A DNA stretch of 64,000 nucleotides, from NCBI RefSeq assembly GCF_025144465.1, contig NZ_CP083553.1, positions 1,858,001 to 1,922,000 on the forward strand. The letters are read 5' to 3'. The notes under the pieces were generated by a model, which worked only from the letters and a program-made list of their open reading frames with translations, was not told where the DNA came from and did no database searches. The translations under genes and the position numbers were made by a program. This document shows positions 1-10,928 of this stretch, in pieces. Source of the DNA: Leisingera sp. S132. Lineage in GTDB: Bacteria; Pseudomonadota; Alphaproteobacteria; Rhodobacterales; Rhodobacteraceae. How positions within the stretch are numbered: the first letter of the stretch is position 1; each line of letters begins with the position of its first letter.

Positions 1-1413
1 GGCGGGCGCGGGCAGGACCGCGCGCTGATTGATGACGTTATTGCAAATGCCACGATTGAAAAAGCGGGCTTTCTTGGGGAGTTTCAGATTACCAGCGCGG
101 ATGGCGTGGACGTTCTTTCTGCTGTTGAGGAAATTCAATTCACCGATCGCCTGCTAGCATATACCTGGGTATCCTCGGCGTCCGCAACGGGAGACCAGAA
201 CCCAAACACTATTCACGATGTTTTATGGGTCGGGTCTTACTATCTCGGTTCAAGGGTCGATGGCGCAACTGGCGACGATTATGTGTTTGGCTATCAAGGC
301 AATGACACTTTGCTGGGCGGTACGGGCAATGATCAGATCGAAGGCGACCGTGGGAATGACCTGCTGCTCGGCGGACAGGGTGCTGACACTCTGAGGGGCG
401 GCCTTAATGACGATACTCTTATGGGGGGTAGCGGAAGCGACACGCTCGAAGGCGGTTTCGGTGACGACCGCTTGGATGGCGGCAGCGAAAACGACATGCT
501 GATAGGCGGCAGCGGGAACGACTTCATGTCCGGGAAAACCGGTGCGGACATCCTGCTTGGCGGCGACGGCAACGACACACTCTGGGGCGACCGTGACAAT
601 GACCGGCTCCTGGGCGGCGAGGGCTTCGATATCCTGCGCGGCGGCGACGGTGCAGACAGTCTCAAGGGTGAAGACGGCAACGACGTCCTGCTCGGCGACG
701 ACGGAAATGACACCCTGATCGGCGGCGCAGGCGATGACACGCTGAACGGCGGCGGCGAAAACGACCGGCTGTGGGGCGGTTGGGGCCGCGACAGCATGGA
801 CGGCGCCACCGGTGATGACTTCCTGGCTGGCTACTTCGGCGCCGACCGCCTGCTGGGCGGTGCCGGCAATGACACGCTCATGGGCGGCGGCCACAATGAC
901 CGCATGTGGGGCGGCATTGGCGACGACTCGATGGATGGCGGCCAGAACAACGACTATCTGGTCGGCAGCGACGGTATCGACACGATGCGGGGCAGCAGCG
1001 GCAATGACACCCTCTGGGGCGGCTCCGGCAATGACATCATGGACGGTGGCACCGGCAACGACCTGCTGGGCGGAGGCAACCACAACGACAGCATGACCGG
1101 CGGCGAAGGTGCGGACACACTTGCCGGCGGCTCCGGAGCCGACACGCTGACAGGCAGCGCAGGCGACGACAGGCTGACCGGCGGCGCGCACCGCGACGTG
1201 TTTGTCTTTGCAGAGGCGGACGGCAATGACACCGTCACAGATTTCACCGCAGATTTTGACACCATCCAGATCACCGGCGGGGCAGGATCGCTGGACGATC
1301 TGACCTTCACCACAGTGGGCGATGACGTGCGGATTGATTTCGGGACCACCAGCATCCTGGTGGAGGACATAACCCTGGCCCAGTTGCAGGACGCGAACAA
1401 CTTTTTGTTCTGA
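1..1413 (+). CDS. RTX (haemolysin-type calcium-binding repeat) protein, 5' end outside window
   Basis: The reading frame is open from base 1 with no stop, so the true start lies upstream; a GTG at 106 is only an internal candidate. After about 75 residues come roughly 30 glycine/aspartate nonapeptides of the GGxGxDxLx type (about bases 300-1190), which form calcium-binding parallel beta-rolls in the family. The last 70 residues have no repeats and end in NFLF, as expected for the uncleaved C-terminal signal of a type I secretion (ABC exporter) substrate. The protein is therefore probably secreted. No enzymatic domain is visible in the part present, so its activity is unknown. The repeats also create long antisense open frames that are not genes. 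Confidence 0.9.
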   Translation, partial: GGRGQDRALIDDVIANATIEKAGFLGEFQITSADGVDVLSAVEEIQFTDRLLAYTWVSSASATGDQNPNTIHDVLWVGSYYLGSRVDGATGDDYVFGYQGNDTLLGGTGNDQIEGDRGNDLLLGGQGADTLRGGLNDDTLMGGSGSDTLEGGFGDDRLDGGSENDMLIGGSGNDFMSGKTGADILLGGDGNDTLWGDRDNDRLLGGEGFDILRGGDGADSLKGEDGNDVLLGDDGNDTLIGGAGDDTLNGGGENDRLWGGWGRDSMDGATGDDFLAGYFGADRLLGGAGNDTLMGGGHNDRMWGGIGDDSMDGGQNNDYLVGSDGIDTMRGSSGNDTLWGGSGNDIMDGGTGNDLLGGGNHNDSMTGGEGADTLAGGSGADTLTGSAGDDRLTGGAHRDVFVFAEADGNDTVTDFTADFDTIQITGGAGSLDDLTFTTVGDDVRIDFGTTSILVEDITLAQLQDANNFLF

Positions 1414-1437
1414 CGGAATTTTCCGCTGAAGACTTGC

Positions 1438-1465
1438 AAAGGCGCGCCCTGCCCGGTGCGCCTTT
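1438..1465. terminator. Bidirectional intrinsic terminator between convergent genes
   Basis: Perfect 8-bp stem AAAGGCGC/GCGCCTTT with a 12-base loop, between the stop codons of the RTX gene and the convergent DUF3179 gene. It can serve both. Confidence 0.6.
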
Positions 1466-1467
1466 CG

Positions 1468-2430
1468 CTATTTCAGCATCCAGCGCCCGTCCGGCCAGAA
1501 AGCGTGGAAGGCAAAGGCGAACATCACGTCGTGGGCCATGTTCCGCCCCTGCGCATCGCGCACCCGGACGGATCCGATATCGCGCCCCTGCGCCAGCCGC
1601 CCGGTGTCCAGTGCAGAGGCCTGCCCTGCCCGCCAGCTCAGCACCAGCCCGGCCTGGCGGATCTCTCCCTCCTGCGCCAGCCGTTCCAGCGGCCAGGCCC
1701 GGCTGCCAACCCGCACCACCCGTGCCATCGGCGCCAAGCCATGCGGCGGCGGGCTGCCGTCATAGAGGAACGGCCATTTCGCCGTGTCATAGCCGCGGTA
1801 GGGGTTGCGCCCGTAATCGCGGCTCCACCCCGGCTCCGCCATCACCAGCCCGTCAGGATTGCGCGCGGTAAACTCCTGCCAGCTTTCGACCCAGCTGGGC
1901 AGCGTCTTCAACCGGGTGCCGGTCATCCGCCCGACGATGCCGGTGCCGGTTGCCTGCTGCCACCAGCTCTGGCTCTCGCGGTCATACATCACCATGTCGG
2001 AATAGCGCAGCTTGCCGCTGACGCCGAAACGCAGAACCCCCGCCGCGGTGCGCCGGTCAAACGTCACTGCCGAGTTGCACAGCGGGCAATAGGTCACCGC
2101 CACCGGCACGCCGGCCACCACGTCATTCACGATCTCATGCCAGGTCAGATAGCGCAGCGGATAGGCCCGCGGCGCGGCGCCCTCCATCTCCAGCGTGATC
2201 ACCGGCTCGCGCGGCTTCAGACGCCGCACCCTGGCAGCCGCCACGAACTGCGGCGCATCCAACGCCGGGATGGCATCCTTGGCCACCCCGCCAGAGCGGA
2301 TCTGCGCCCACTCAGGCACGCTGGTGCGGCTGAAATCGGTCTGCGGCCACTCCCGCTGCCAGACCTGCGGCTCCGCCTGCACGCCCAACGGCAGCAGCAG
2401 CGCCAGACACAACAGAATACCTCTGAACAC
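1468..2430 (-). CDS. DUF3179 domain-containing secreted protein
   Basis: A 320-residue protein starting at GTG 2430. That start has a GGGAGG ribosome site 8 bases upstream and puts a clean signal peptide (FRGILLCLALLLPLGVQA) at the N terminus; a longer frame reaches 2526 but adds unlikely residues. The body matches DUF3179: a YLTWHEIVND segment, then CPLCNSAVTFDR with two cysteines spaced CxxC, then SGKLRYSDMVMYDRESQSWWQQATG. The function of the family is not established; the CxxC suggests metal or redox chemistry in the periplasm. It is a monocistronic minus-strand gene facing the RTX gene. Confidence 0.85.
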   Translation of the reverse strand: MFRGILLCLALLLPLGVQAEPQVWQREWPQTDFSRTSVPEWAQIRSGGVAKDAIPALDAPQFVAAARVRRLKPREPVITLEMEGAAPRAYPLRYLTWHEIVNDVVAGVPVAVTYCPLCNSAVTFDRRTAAGVLRFGVSGKLRYSDMVMYDRESQSWWQQATGTGIVGRMTGTRLKTLPSWVESWQEFTARNPDGLVMAEPGWSRDYGRNPYRGYDTAKWPFLYDGSPPPHGLAPMARVVRVGSRAWPLERLAQEGEIRQAGLVLSWRAGQASALDTGRLAQGRDIGSVRVRDAQGRNMAHDVMFAFAFHAFWPDGRWMLK

Positions 2431-2583
2431 AGGCAGAACCTCCCTGCCCCAGTAAACGGCGGCAAGGCGGCGCGGAACAGGGGGTGGCACGCGCTTGTGA
2501 CAATCTGTTAGCAGCCGCGAAAACAAAGGCCCGCCCCCGGAACGCCGGGCGCGGGCCTCATTCTGGCGGAAAACCGGACCCGG

Positions 2584-3132
2584 TTACTCGGTCACGGTCA
2601 CCTTGGCCATCGCGTCAGGCTGGCCGATCACCGAACCGTTCGGCCCGTCGCCGCGCTTGATCGCGTCGACCACATCCATGCCCTCGGTCACCTTGCCGAC
2701 AACCGTGTACTGGCCGTTCAGGAAGTGGCCCGCATCGAACATGATGAAAAACTGCGAATTTGCGCTGTTGGGGCTTTGCGAGCGCGCCATGCCGACCACG
2801 CCGCGGTCAAACGCCAGGTCGGAAAACTCGGCCGGCAGGTCCGGACGGTCAGAGCCGCCGCGCCCGGCATAGCTCATGTCGCCGCCGATGCGGCCGAACT
2901 CAACGTCCCCGGTCTGCGCCATGAAGCCCTCGATCACGCGGTGGAACACCACGCCATCGTATTTGCCTTCCGCGGCCAGCGCGGTGATCTGCTCCACATG
3001 CTTGGGCGCCACGTCCTCAAAGAGGTCGATCTTGATGGTGCCGTTGGCTTCGCCCTCGACCTGGACCTCCAGGCCGGTGGCAAAGGCAGGCCCTGCCGCC
3101 AGCAGGGCCAGTGCGGCCAGCGCGTTACGCAT
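2584..3132 (-). CDS. Periplasmic peptidylprolyl isomerase (cyclophilin type)
   Basis: A 182-residue cyclophilin that speeds cis-trans isomerisation of prolyl bonds. It starts at ATG 3132, giving MRNALAALALLAAGPAFA, a signal peptide, so the enzyme is exported. Cyclophilin hallmarks are present: FHRVIEGFMAQTGD, the GRGGS loop, and the QSPNSANSQFFIMF segment. The start overlaps the 3' end of the upstream cyclophilin gene by 8 bases, so translation is probably coupled. The pair gives one periplasmic and one cytoplasmic isoform from a single operon, a common arrangement in alphaproteobacteria. Confidence 0.93.
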   Translation of the reverse strand: MRNALAALALLAAGPAFATGLEVQVEGEANGTIKIDLFEDVAPKHVEQITALAAEGKYDGVVFHRVIEGFMAQTGDVEFGRIGGDMSYAGRGGSDRPDLPAEFSDLAFDRGVVGMARSQSPNSANSQFFIMFDAGHFLNGQYTVVGKVTEGMDVVDAIKRGDGPNGSVIGQPDAMAKVTVTE

Positions 3133-3631
3133 CCGCAGCAACCTTGACCGAGATCATCCGGTCCGGGTTCGCCGGCGGCTCGCCTTTGGTGATCGCGTCC
3201 ACATGCTCCATGCCTTCAATGACACGGCCGTAAACGGTGTACTGGCCGTTCAGGAAGTGGTTGTCCTTGAAGTTGATGAAGAACTGCGAGTTGGCGCTGT
3301 CCGGGTTGGCGGAGCGCGCAGCACCAAGGGTGCCGCGGTCATGCGGCAGCTTGGAGAACTCGGCCGGCAGGTTCGGCAGGCTGGAACCGCCGGTGCCCGC
3401 CATACGGATGTTGAACCCGTCTTCCATGTCGCCGTTGGCCACGTCGCCGGTCTGCGCCATGAAGCCGTCGATCACGCGGTGAAAGCAGACGTTGTCATAT
3501 TCGCCGGCGCGGGCCAGTTCCTTCATCCGCTCGGAATGCTTCGGCGCCACGTCGGGCAGCAGCTCAATCACAACATTGCCGTCTTTCAGTTCGATGATGA
3601 CGGTGTTTTCGGGATCTTTAATCTCGGCCAT
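3125..3631 (-). CDS. Cytoplasmic peptidylprolyl isomerase (cyclophilin type)
   Basis: A 168-residue cyclophilin starting at ATG 3631 (MAEIKDPENTVIIEL), which has an AGGAGG ribosome site 5 bases upstream. The frame stays open to 3787, but that extension has no ribosome site and is not conserved-looking. There is no signal peptide, so it acts in the cytoplasm. FHRVIDGFMAQTGD and SANPDSANSQFFINF are the catalytic-site segments. It is the first gene of a two-gene operon with the exported paralogue. About 140 bases separate it from the divergent pgk, so both promoters must lie in 3632-3771. Confidence 0.94.
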   Translation of the reverse strand: MAEIKDPENTVIIELKDGNVVIELLPDVAPKHSERMKELARAGEYDNVCFHRVIDGFMAQTGDVANGDMEDGFNIRMAGTGGSSLPNLPAEFSKLPHDRGTLGAARSANPDSANSQFFINFKDNHFLNGQYTVYGRVIEGMEHVDAITKGEPPANPDRMISVKVAADA

Positions 3632-3771
3632 CTGGCCCTCCTGTCGTCGAAATTTGCACAGATACCTAAGCCCAGAGCCCGGAAATGCCAAGGGAGCATT
3701 GACTGATGCGCAAAAACCCCCGAAACAGCGCGCGGATTTGACTGCATTTTCACCATAAGGGGTCTCTTGAG

Positions 3772-4962
<1,191 letters not shown>

Positions 4963-4989
4963 GCCCAGAACCCTGCCTGCCACAATGTC

Positions 4990-5015
4990 ATGCCCCGGCC
5001 GCCGCGCCGGGGCAT
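4990..5015 (+). terminator. Hairpin downstream of pgk
   Basis: Perfect 10-bp stem ATGCCCCGGC/GCCGGGGCAT with a 6-base loop, 28 bases after the pgk stop. There is no T-run, so it may be an mRNA 3'-stabilising hairpin or a weak terminator. Confidence 0.5.
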
Positions 5016-5151
5016 TGCGTATCACCGATAAAAAACACCCCTGTGGACAGTTTTGGGATTCCCAAGACGATTCGCCTGTGGCATAGTCAATTCAGACGCC
5101 GGCAAACGGCGCAAAATACAACATAAGCAGTAACATACAGGCACCTCCAAA

Positions 5152-5451
5152 GTGACCCGAAGCACACGGCCGTCCCTCGGCGCCATTGCCTTTTTTGCCA
5201 TCGCATTCGCGCTGAGCGCGTATTTCACCTTTGCGGCGGTGCAGGGCGACTTCGGGTTGTTCAGACGGGTTGAGATCCAGGCTGAAGCAGAAGAACTTCA
5301 GCAGGATCTCAGCCGCCTCCAAGCACGGATCGGGGACATGGAAAACCTGACCCGGCGCCTGTCCGACGATTACCTCGACCTTGACCTCCTCGACGAACAG
5401 GCACGTACGGTTCTCGGTCTCGTCCGCGCGGACGAGATCGTGATCCGCTGA
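5152..5451 (+). CDS. ftsB: FtsB/DivIC-family septum formation initiator
   Basis: A 99-residue bitopic membrane protein with a GTG start at 5152 preceded by an A/C-rich ribosome region. A single transmembrane helix (about residues 9-30) is followed by a heptad-patterned coiled coil (EAEELQQDLSRLQARIGDMENLTRRL), then the short C-terminal LDEQARTVLGLVRADEIVI typical of FtsB. In the family it bridges FtsL and FtsQ in the divisome. The usual roseobacter neighbour pdhA is here separated by an inserted minus-strand SDR gene. Confidence 0.82.
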   Translation: MTRSTRPSLGAIAFFAIAFALSAYFTFAAVQGDFGLFRRVEIQAEAEELQQDLSRLQARIGDMENLTRRLSDDYLDLDLLDEQARTVLGLVRADEIVIR

Positions 5452-5502
5452 TCCGTTCCGTAGTGCTTGCCGCCGGCCGCACAGCAGCCCGCGGCAGGAC
5501 AG

Positions 5503-6258
5503 TCAAAGCAGACGGGCCGAAATACCGCCATCCACGGACACCGGCGCACCGGTCATAAAGCTTGCCCTGTCCGACAGCAGGAACATCGCGGACTGGGCAA
5601 TCTCCTTCGGCTCTGCCATCCGCTTGAGCGGGTGCAGACCGGCGATCAGCTCATGCACCGCCGGATCATCGCCAGCCATGTCTGTCCTGGTACCCCCTGG
5701 CAGGATCGTATTCACCCGGATCCCCAAAGCCGCATGATCCGAGGCCAGCGACTGCGTCAGCCCCAGCAATCCTGCCTTTGACGCCGCATAGGCCGCCATG
5801 CCCGGCATGCCGCCATTGCTGACGCCGACAAAGGTACCGGTAAAGACAATGGCACCTCCGCCCCGTCTTTGCAGCGCGGGGATCTGGGCCCTGGCGGACA
5901 GAAACGCGCTGGTGAGGTTGGTTTCAAGAACGGTTTGCCAGTTGCCGGGGTCCATCTCCGCAACGGGACCCACATCCCCCATCATGCCCGCATTGTTGAA
6001 CGCGCCATCCAGGCCGCCGAACTGCTCCCCAGCCAAATCAACCAGCGCCTCGGCATAAGATCCGTCGCAGACATCGCCGGCCAGAAAAGCCGCGCGGCCG
6101 TTGCTTTGCTCAATCTGCCCGGCAATGGATTTCAGCCGCGCCTCCCGCCGTGCGCCCAGCACCACATTTGCCCCTTCTGCGGCAAACAGCAGCGCTGCGG
6201 CGGCGCCGATCCCGCTGCTGGCTCCGGTGATGATGATTGTCTTGTCCTTCAGTTCCAT
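5503..6258 (-). CDS. Short-chain dehydrogenase/reductase (SDR)
   Basis: A 251-residue classical SDR. ATG 6258 is chosen because AAAGG lies 7 bases upstream; ATGs at 6264 and 6282 are badly spaced. The Rossmann signature is TGASSGIG (near residue 12), followed by NNAG and the catalytic YAASK. At the usual catalytic serine position the segment reads FTGTFVG, with Thr or Gly rather than Ser, so catalysis may be altered or the Thr may substitute. Substrate unknown. It lies antisense between ftsB and pdhA, and its stop is about 50 bases from the convergent ftsB stop. Confidence 0.88.
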   Translation of the reverse strand: MELKDKTIIITGASSGIGAAAALLFAAEGANVVLGARREARLKSIAGQIEQSNGRAAFLAGDVCDGSYAEALVDLAGEQFGGLDGAFNNAGMMGDVGPVAEMDPGNWQTVLETNLTSAFLSARAQIPALQRRGGGAIVFTGTFVGVSNGGMPGMAAYAASKAGLLGLTQSLASDHAALGIRVNTILPGGTRTDMAGDDPAVHELIAGLHPLKRMAEPKEIAQSAMFLLSDRASFMTGAPVSVDGGISARLL

Positions 6259-6537
6259 GGTCATGCCTTTCTGTTTGTGCATGCCATTCAGCTAAGGCGG
6301 AAGGCCAAGCCAGGGCGACCCGGTTCTTGCGCTTGCCGCGCAGCCTTGACGGTAACCGCAAGATCCGGGCCGGCCCTGCCCCAGCGCCCGCCCCCGATGT
6401 TTCAATTAAACGCGCCCTTCGGCGGATCTTTACCCCGGCTTCACCCCGCGGCAGAATAGCACTATTCAGCCGGGCCAAAACCCGCTATGAATTTGTTTAA
6501 CACTAAACTATCTAGCCTTCAGGGGGAGCTGACCACC

Positions 6538-7527
6538 ATGGCCGCTAGAAAAAGCGCAAAGAAACCAAACGTTTCTGCCGAAGAACTGACCAAACACTAC
6601 CGCGAGATGCTGCTGATCCGCCGATTCGAGGAGAAGTCGGGCCAGCTCTACGGCATGGGCCTGATCGGCGGCTTCTGCCACCTCTACATCGGCCAGGAAG
6701 CGGTTGTCGTGGGGCTTGAGGCCGCAGCCGAGGAAGGCGACAAGCGCGTCACCTCTTACCGCGACCACGGCCACATGCTGGCCTGCGGCATGGACCCGGA
6801 CGGCGTCATGGCCGAACTGACCGGGCGCGAGGGCGGCTATTCCAAGGGCAAGGGCGGCTCCATGCATATGTTCTCCAAGGAGAAGCATTTCTATGGCGGC
6901 CACGGCATCGTCGGCGCCCAGGTGCCGATCGGCGCGGGCCTTGCGTTCGCCGACAAGTACAAGGGCAACGGCCGCGTGACCTTCGCCTATTTCGGCGATG
7001 GTGCGGCCAACCAGGGCCAGGTCTACGAGACCTTCAACATGGCCGCCCTGTGGAAACTGCCGGTGGTCTTCGTGATCGAGAACAACCAGTACGCCATGGG
7101 CACCTCGCAGCAGCGCTCCACCTCCAGCGCCGAGATCTGGGAACGCGGCAAGGCGTTCGGCATCCCGGGCGAAGCGGTGGACGGCATGAACGTGCTGTCG
7201 GTCAAGGAAGCCGGCGAGCGCGCCGTGGCCCACTGCCGCAGCGGCGACGGCCCCTATATCCTCGAGGTGAAGACCTACCGCTACCGCGGCCACTCGATGT
7301 CGGACCCGGCCAAGTACCGCACCCGGGAAGAGGTCCAGAAAATGCGCGAGGAGCGCGACCCGATCGAGCAGGTCCGCGAGATGCTGCTGACAGGCGGCCA
7401 CGCCAGCGAAGACGACCTCAAGGCGATCGACAAGGAGATCAAGGAGATCGTCAGCAAATCCGCAGAATTCGCCAAGGAGAGCCCCGAGCCCGCCCTGGAC
7501 GAACTCTGGACCGACATCTACGCCTGA
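6538..7527 (+). CDS. pdhA: Pyruvate dehydrogenase E1 component, alpha subunit
   Basis: A 329-residue thiamine-diphosphate subunit of pyruvate dehydrogenase, which feeds acetyl-CoA to the TCA cycle. The ATG at 6538 has GGGGAG 9 bases upstream; the frame extends to 6487 without support. [15 protein letters not shown] and the ThDP motif GDGAANQGQ...NN are present, as is the regulatory-loop region [14 protein letters not shown]. It is the first gene of a tight operon; pdhB follows after 16 bases. A short AT-rich stretch (6487-6515) just upstream is the likely promoter region. Confidence 0.97.
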   Translation: MAARKSAKKPNVSAEELTKHYREMLLIRRFEEKSGQLYGMGLIGGFCHLYIGQEAVVVGLEAAAEEGDKRVTSYRDHGHMLACGMDPDGVMAELTGREGGYSKGKGGSMHMFSKEKHFYGGHGIVGAQVPIGAGLAFADKYKGNGRVTFAYFGDGAANQGQVYETFNMAALWKLPVVFVIENNQYAMGTSQQRSTSSAEIWERGKAFGIPGEAVDGMNVLSVKEAGERAVAHCRSGDGPYILEVKTYRYRGHSMSDPAKYRTREEVQKMREERDPIEQVREMLLTGGHASEDDLKAIDKEIKEIVSKSAEFAKESPEPALDELWTDIYA

Positions 7528-7543
7528 GAGGGAAGAACAAGAC

Positions 7544-8932
7544 ATGGCAACTGAAATTCTGATGCCCGCCCTGTCGCCGACCATGGAGGAAGGCACCCTG
7601 GCCAAATGGCTGGTCAAGGAAGGCGATACCGTAAGCTCCGGCGACATTCTGGCCGAGATCGAAACCGACAAGGCGACGATGGAGTTCGAAGCCGTCGACG
7701 AAGGCACCGTCGGAAAGATCCTGATCGGTGAAGGCACCGAGGGCGTGAAAGTGAACACGCCCATCGCAGTGCTGCTGGAAGACGGCGAAAGCTACGACGC
7801 CTCCGCCGCCCCTGCCCCGGCTGCTGAAGCCCCGGCTGCTGAAGCCCCGGCACCGGCAGCTGAGGCGCCCGCAGCTCCCGCCGCTGCTGCCGCCGCGCCT
7901 GCGCCGGTCGAAAGCCGTGTTCTGGAGCCCGATTATCCGGAAGGCACCGAAATGGTGCAGACCACCGTGCGCGAAGCGCTGCGCGACGCCATGGCCGAGG
8001 AAATGCGCCGCGACGAGGACGTGTTCCTGATGGGCGAGGAAGTCGCCGAGTACCAGGGCGCCTACAAGGTCTCCCAGGGGCTCCTGGACGAATTCGGCGC
8101 CAAGCGGGTGATCGACACCCCGATCACCGAACACGGCTTTGCCGGCATCGCCACCGGCGCGGCCTTCGGCGGCCTGCGCCCGATTGTCGAGTTCATGACC
8201 TTCAACTTCGCCATGCAGGCGATTGACCACATCATCAACTCGGCAGCCAAGACGCTCTATATGTCCGGCGGCCAGATGGGCGCCCCAATGGTGTTCCGCG
8301 GCCCCAACGGCGCCGCCGCCCGCGTCGGTGCCCAGCACAGCCAGGACTACGCCGCCTGGTACATGCAGATCCCGGGCCTCAAGGTGGCGATGCCCTACTC
8401 CGCCGCCGACGCCAAGGGCCTGATGAAAACCGCGATCCGCGACAATAACCCGGTGATCTTCCTGGAGAACGAAATCCTCTACGGCCAAAGCTTTGAAGTG
8501 CCGAAACTGGACGATTTCACCGTGCCCTTCGGCAAGGCCCGCATCTGGCGCGAAGGCTCGGACGCCACCATCGTCTCCTTCGGCATCGGCATGAAATACG
8601 CGCTGGAAGCCGCCGACAAGCTGGCTGAGGACGGCATCTCAGCCGAGGTCATCGACCTGCGCACTTTGCGTCCGATGGACCTGCCCGCGGTGATTGACTC
8701 GGTCAAGAAGACCAACCGCCTGGTGACGGTCGAGGAAGGCTGGCCGCAGGGCTCCGTCGGCAGCTACATCGCCTCGGAAGTGATGCAGCAGGCCTTCGAC
8801 TATCTGGACGCGCCGGTTGTGACCTGCACCGGCAAGGACGTTCCGATGCCCTATGCCGCCAACCTGGAACGCCACGCGCTGATCACCACGGATGAGGTGG
8901 TCGAAGCCGTGAAGCAAGTAACCTACCGGTAA
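7544..8932 (+). CDS. pdhB: Pyruvate dehydrogenase E1 component, beta subunit, with N-terminal lipoyl domain
   Basis: A 462-residue protein, about 130 residues longer than ordinary E1-beta. Residues 1-80 form a biotinyl/lipoyl domain with the lipoylated lysine at about residue 43 (ETDKATMEF). Residues 85-130 are an Ala/Pro hinge, and the E1-beta transketolase-type domain follows from about residue 140 ([15 protein letters not shown]). A lipoylated E1-beta is characteristic of many alphaproteobacteria. The lipoyl domain is nearly identical to that of the next gene, pdhC. Starts 16 bases after pdhA and ends 11 bases before pdhC. Confidence 0.97.
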   Translation: MATEILMPALSPTMEEGTLAKWLVKEGDTVSSGDILAEIETDKATMEFEAVDEGTVGKILIGEGTEGVKVNTPIAVLLEDGESYDASAAPAPAAEAPAAEAPAPAAEAPAAPAAAAAAPAPVESRVLEPDYPEGTEMVQTTVREALRDAMAEEMRRDEDVFLMGEEVAEYQGAYKVSQGLLDEFGAKRVIDTPITEHGFAGIATGAAFGGLRPIVEFMTFNFAMQAIDHIINSAAKTLYMSGGQMGAPMVFRGPNGAAARVGAQHSQDYAAWYMQIPGLKVAMPYSAADAKGLMKTAIRDNNPVIFLENEILYGQSFEVPKLDDFTVPFGKARIWREGSDATIVSFGIGMKYALEAADKLAEDGISAEVIDLRTLRPMDLPAVIDSVKKTNRLVTVEEGWPQGSVGSYIASEVMQQAFDYLDAPVVTCTGKDVPMPYAANLERHALITTDEVVEAVKQVTYR

Positions 8933-8943
8933 GGAGCCTCAAG

Positions 8944-10284
8944 ATGCCCACCGAAATCCTGATGCCCGCGCTTTCTCCCACCATGGAGGAAGGCACCCTT
9001 GCCAAATGGCTGGTCAAGGAGGGCGACACCGTCTCCTCCGGCGACCTGATCGCCGAGATCGAAACCGACAAGGCCACCATGGAGTTTGAAGCCGTGGACG
9101 AAGGCGTGGTCGGCAAGATCCTGATCGCCGAAGGCTCCGAAGGCGTGAAGGTCAACACCCCCATCGCGGTTCTGCTGGAAGACGGCGAAAGCGCCGGCGA
9201 CATCCAGTCCTCCGGCAGCTCCAGCGCGGACGCAGCTCCGGCCAAGGCTGACGCCCCTGCGGCGTCCGAGGCCCCCGCGGCCAAAGCGGAAGCCCCTGCA
9301 GCCGCTCCCAAGGAAGAGGCCAAGGCTGCCCCCGCCGCGCCGCAGGGTGCCGATGGCAGCCGCATCTTCGCCTCGCCGCTGGCACGCCGCATCGCTGCGG
9401 ACAAGGGCCTGGACCTGAGCGCCATCAAGGGCTCCGGCCCCAAGGGCCGCATCGTCAAGGCCGACGTGATCGACGCCAAGCCGCAGGCTGCTGCAGCCGC
9501 CGCACCCAAGGCAGAGGCCGCCGCTGCCGCGCCTGCTGCTGCTGCCCCTGCCGGCCCCTCCGCCGACATGGTTGCCCGCATGTACGAAGGCCGCGACTTC
9601 GAAGAGGTCAAGCTGGACGGCATGCGCAAGACCATCGCCGCCCGCCTGACCGAGGCCAAGCAGACCATCCCGCATTTCTACCTGCGCCGCGACATCCAGC
9701 TCGATGCGCTGCTGGCGTTCCGCGCCCAGCTGAACAAGCAGCTCGAGGGCCGCGGTGTGAAGCTCTCGGTCAACGACTTCATCATCAAGGCGGTGGCGCT
9801 GGCGCTGCAGGCAGTTCCGGACGCCAACGCGGTCTGGGCCGGAGACCGCGTGCTGAAAATGAAAGCCTCCGACGTGGCGGTTGCCGTTGCCATCGAGGGC
9901 GGGTTGTTCACCCCTGTCCTGCAGGACAGCGACACCAAATCCCTGTCGGCGCTTTCGGCTGAGATGAAAGACCTCGCCTCCCGTGCCCGCGAGCGCAAGC
10001 TAGCCCCGCATGAATACCAGGGCGGCAGCTTCGCGATCTCCAACCTCGGCATGTTCGGCATCGACAACTTCGACGCCATCGTGAACCCGCCGCACGCGGG
10101 CATCCTGGCGGTCGGCTCCGGCGTCAAGAAACCGGTTGTGGGTTCCGACGGCGAACTGAAGGTCGCCACCGTGATGAGCGTCACCATGTCGGTCGACCAC
10201 CGCGTCATCGACGGCGCCCTCGGCGCGGACCTCTTGAAGGCCATCGTCGACAACCTGGAAAACCCGATGGTGATGCTGGCCTGA
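8944..10284 (+). CDS. pdhC: Dihydrolipoamide acetyltransferase, E2 of pyruvate dehydrogenase
   Basis: A 446-residue E2 core protein. It has one lipoyl domain (residues 1-80, lysine about 43), a flexible Ala-rich linker, a peripheral-subunit-binding domain (about 142-180, [21 protein letters not shown]), a second Ala-rich linker, and a catalytic acetyltransferase domain from about 215 with DHRVIDG near the C terminus, which holds the catalytic histidine. It transfers acetyl from lipoyl to CoA and scaffolds the complex. Last gene of the pdhABC operon; the E3 gene is not in the window. Confidence 0.97.
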   Translation: MPTEILMPALSPTMEEGTLAKWLVKEGDTVSSGDLIAEIETDKATMEFEAVDEGVVGKILIAEGSEGVKVNTPIAVLLEDGESAGDIQSSGSSSADAAPAKADAPAASEAPAAKAEAPAAAPKEEAKAAPAAPQGADGSRIFASPLARRIAADKGLDLSAIKGSGPKGRIVKADVIDAKPQAAAAAAPKAEAAAAAPAAAAPAGPSADMVARMYEGRDFEEVKLDGMRKTIAARLTEAKQTIPHFYLRRDIQLDALLAFRAQLNKQLEGRGVKLSVNDFIIKAVALALQAVPDANAVWAGDRVLKMKASDVAVAVAIEGGLFTPVLQDSDTKSLSALSAEMKDLASRARERKLAPHEYQGGSFAISNLGMFGIDNFDAIVNPPHAGILAVGSGVKKPVVGSDGELKVATVMSVTMSVDHRVIDGALGADLLKAIVDNLENPMVMLA

Positions 10285-10306
10285 GAGGCCCGATTGCGAC
10301 ACAGTG

Positions 10307-10335
10307 AAAAGCCCCGGTCCTGCACCGGGGCTTTT
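10307..10335 (+). terminator. Intrinsic terminator of the pdhABC operon
   Basis: Perfect 12-bp stem AAAAGCCCCGGT/ACCGGGGCTTTT with a 5-base loop, running into a T-run on the plus strand 23 bases after the pdhC stop. Confidence 0.92.
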
Positions 10336-10367
10336 TTCTTGTGAAGCTGCCGTGGCTCCCGAATTCC

Positions 10368-10736
10368 CTATTCGAACGCAATCACTTCATCGCATAGGGC
10401 TTTTAGAGAGCGGCCATTTTCTTCGCTCAATTCAAGGTGAGCGTAATAGTAAGGCGGGCCAGCCCAGTTACCGTTCCTGGAAATCAGTTCAGAGGTTTTA
10501 AAACATGTTCGCGTAGTTGGACGCATATCTCCGTATGGCTCATCGCTTACGAAGATTTCGATTTCAACCTTACCTTTTAAGAACTCAATCGCATCGTTGA
10601 TCTTCGCAACGGCTTCGTCGGCGCTGTCACCAATACTCATTCGTTCATTCACAAAGGAGTAGAGGTCTTCATAAATATCCCATGCGTCAGAAGCGATGAG
10701 ACAGGCCAGTTTGTGAGTCTCAAGTGGATTTGTCAT
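10368..10736 (-). CDS. Hypothetical protein, AT-richer than its surroundings
   Basis: About 122 residues from ATG 10736; ATG 10772 is an alternative and neither has a clear ribosome site. I do not recognise the family. It is acidic, with no signal peptide or membrane helix, and a C-terminal GPPYYYAHLELSEENGR segment. Base composition drops clearly below the neighbouring genes over about 10375-10830, and codon choice is unlike the GC-rich norm, so it looks acquired. It lies between the pdhABC terminator and the decayed cysK tail. Confidence 0.6.
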   Translation of the reverse strand: MTNPLETHKLACLIASDAWDIYEDLYSFVNERMSIGDSADEAVAKINDAIEFLKGKVEIEIFVSDEPYGDMRPTTRTCFKTSELISRNGNWAGPPYYYAHLELSEENGRSLKALCDEVIAFE

Positions 10737-10841
10737 CGCATCTCTATCGCTTTCTTGTTCCAATCTATCCATTTTCCGCTTGTTGGACGCTTTGCAGGGC
10801 AGAGCTACAGTGACCCCGTCAAAGCTCGAATACAAGAATAA

Positions 10842-10880
10842 GGGAGCACCCCCGCCCCCTTCATCTTTCCCCAAATACTC
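10842..10880 (-). repeat. 3'-end repeat module, copy 1 (degenerate hairpin)
   Basis: On the minus strand GAGTATTTGGGGAAAGATGA is followed by a G/C-rich imperfect hairpin (GGGGGC...GCTCCC). It is the most degraded of three copies and follows the decayed cysK tail. Confidence 0.7.
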
Positions 10881-10928
10881 ACCTGCGCAACACCACCGCC
10901 AGCCCCCCCGTCAGCGGCGGTGCGCCGC

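Noticed and set aside
300-1190. CRISPR-like DNA repeats
   Set aside because: Spacing of 27 bases comes from coding nonapeptides, in frame, with no constant repeat.
250-1191. Long antisense open frames opposite the RTX gene
   Set aside because: They result from the repeated GGxGxD codons; no ribosome site and low-complexity products.
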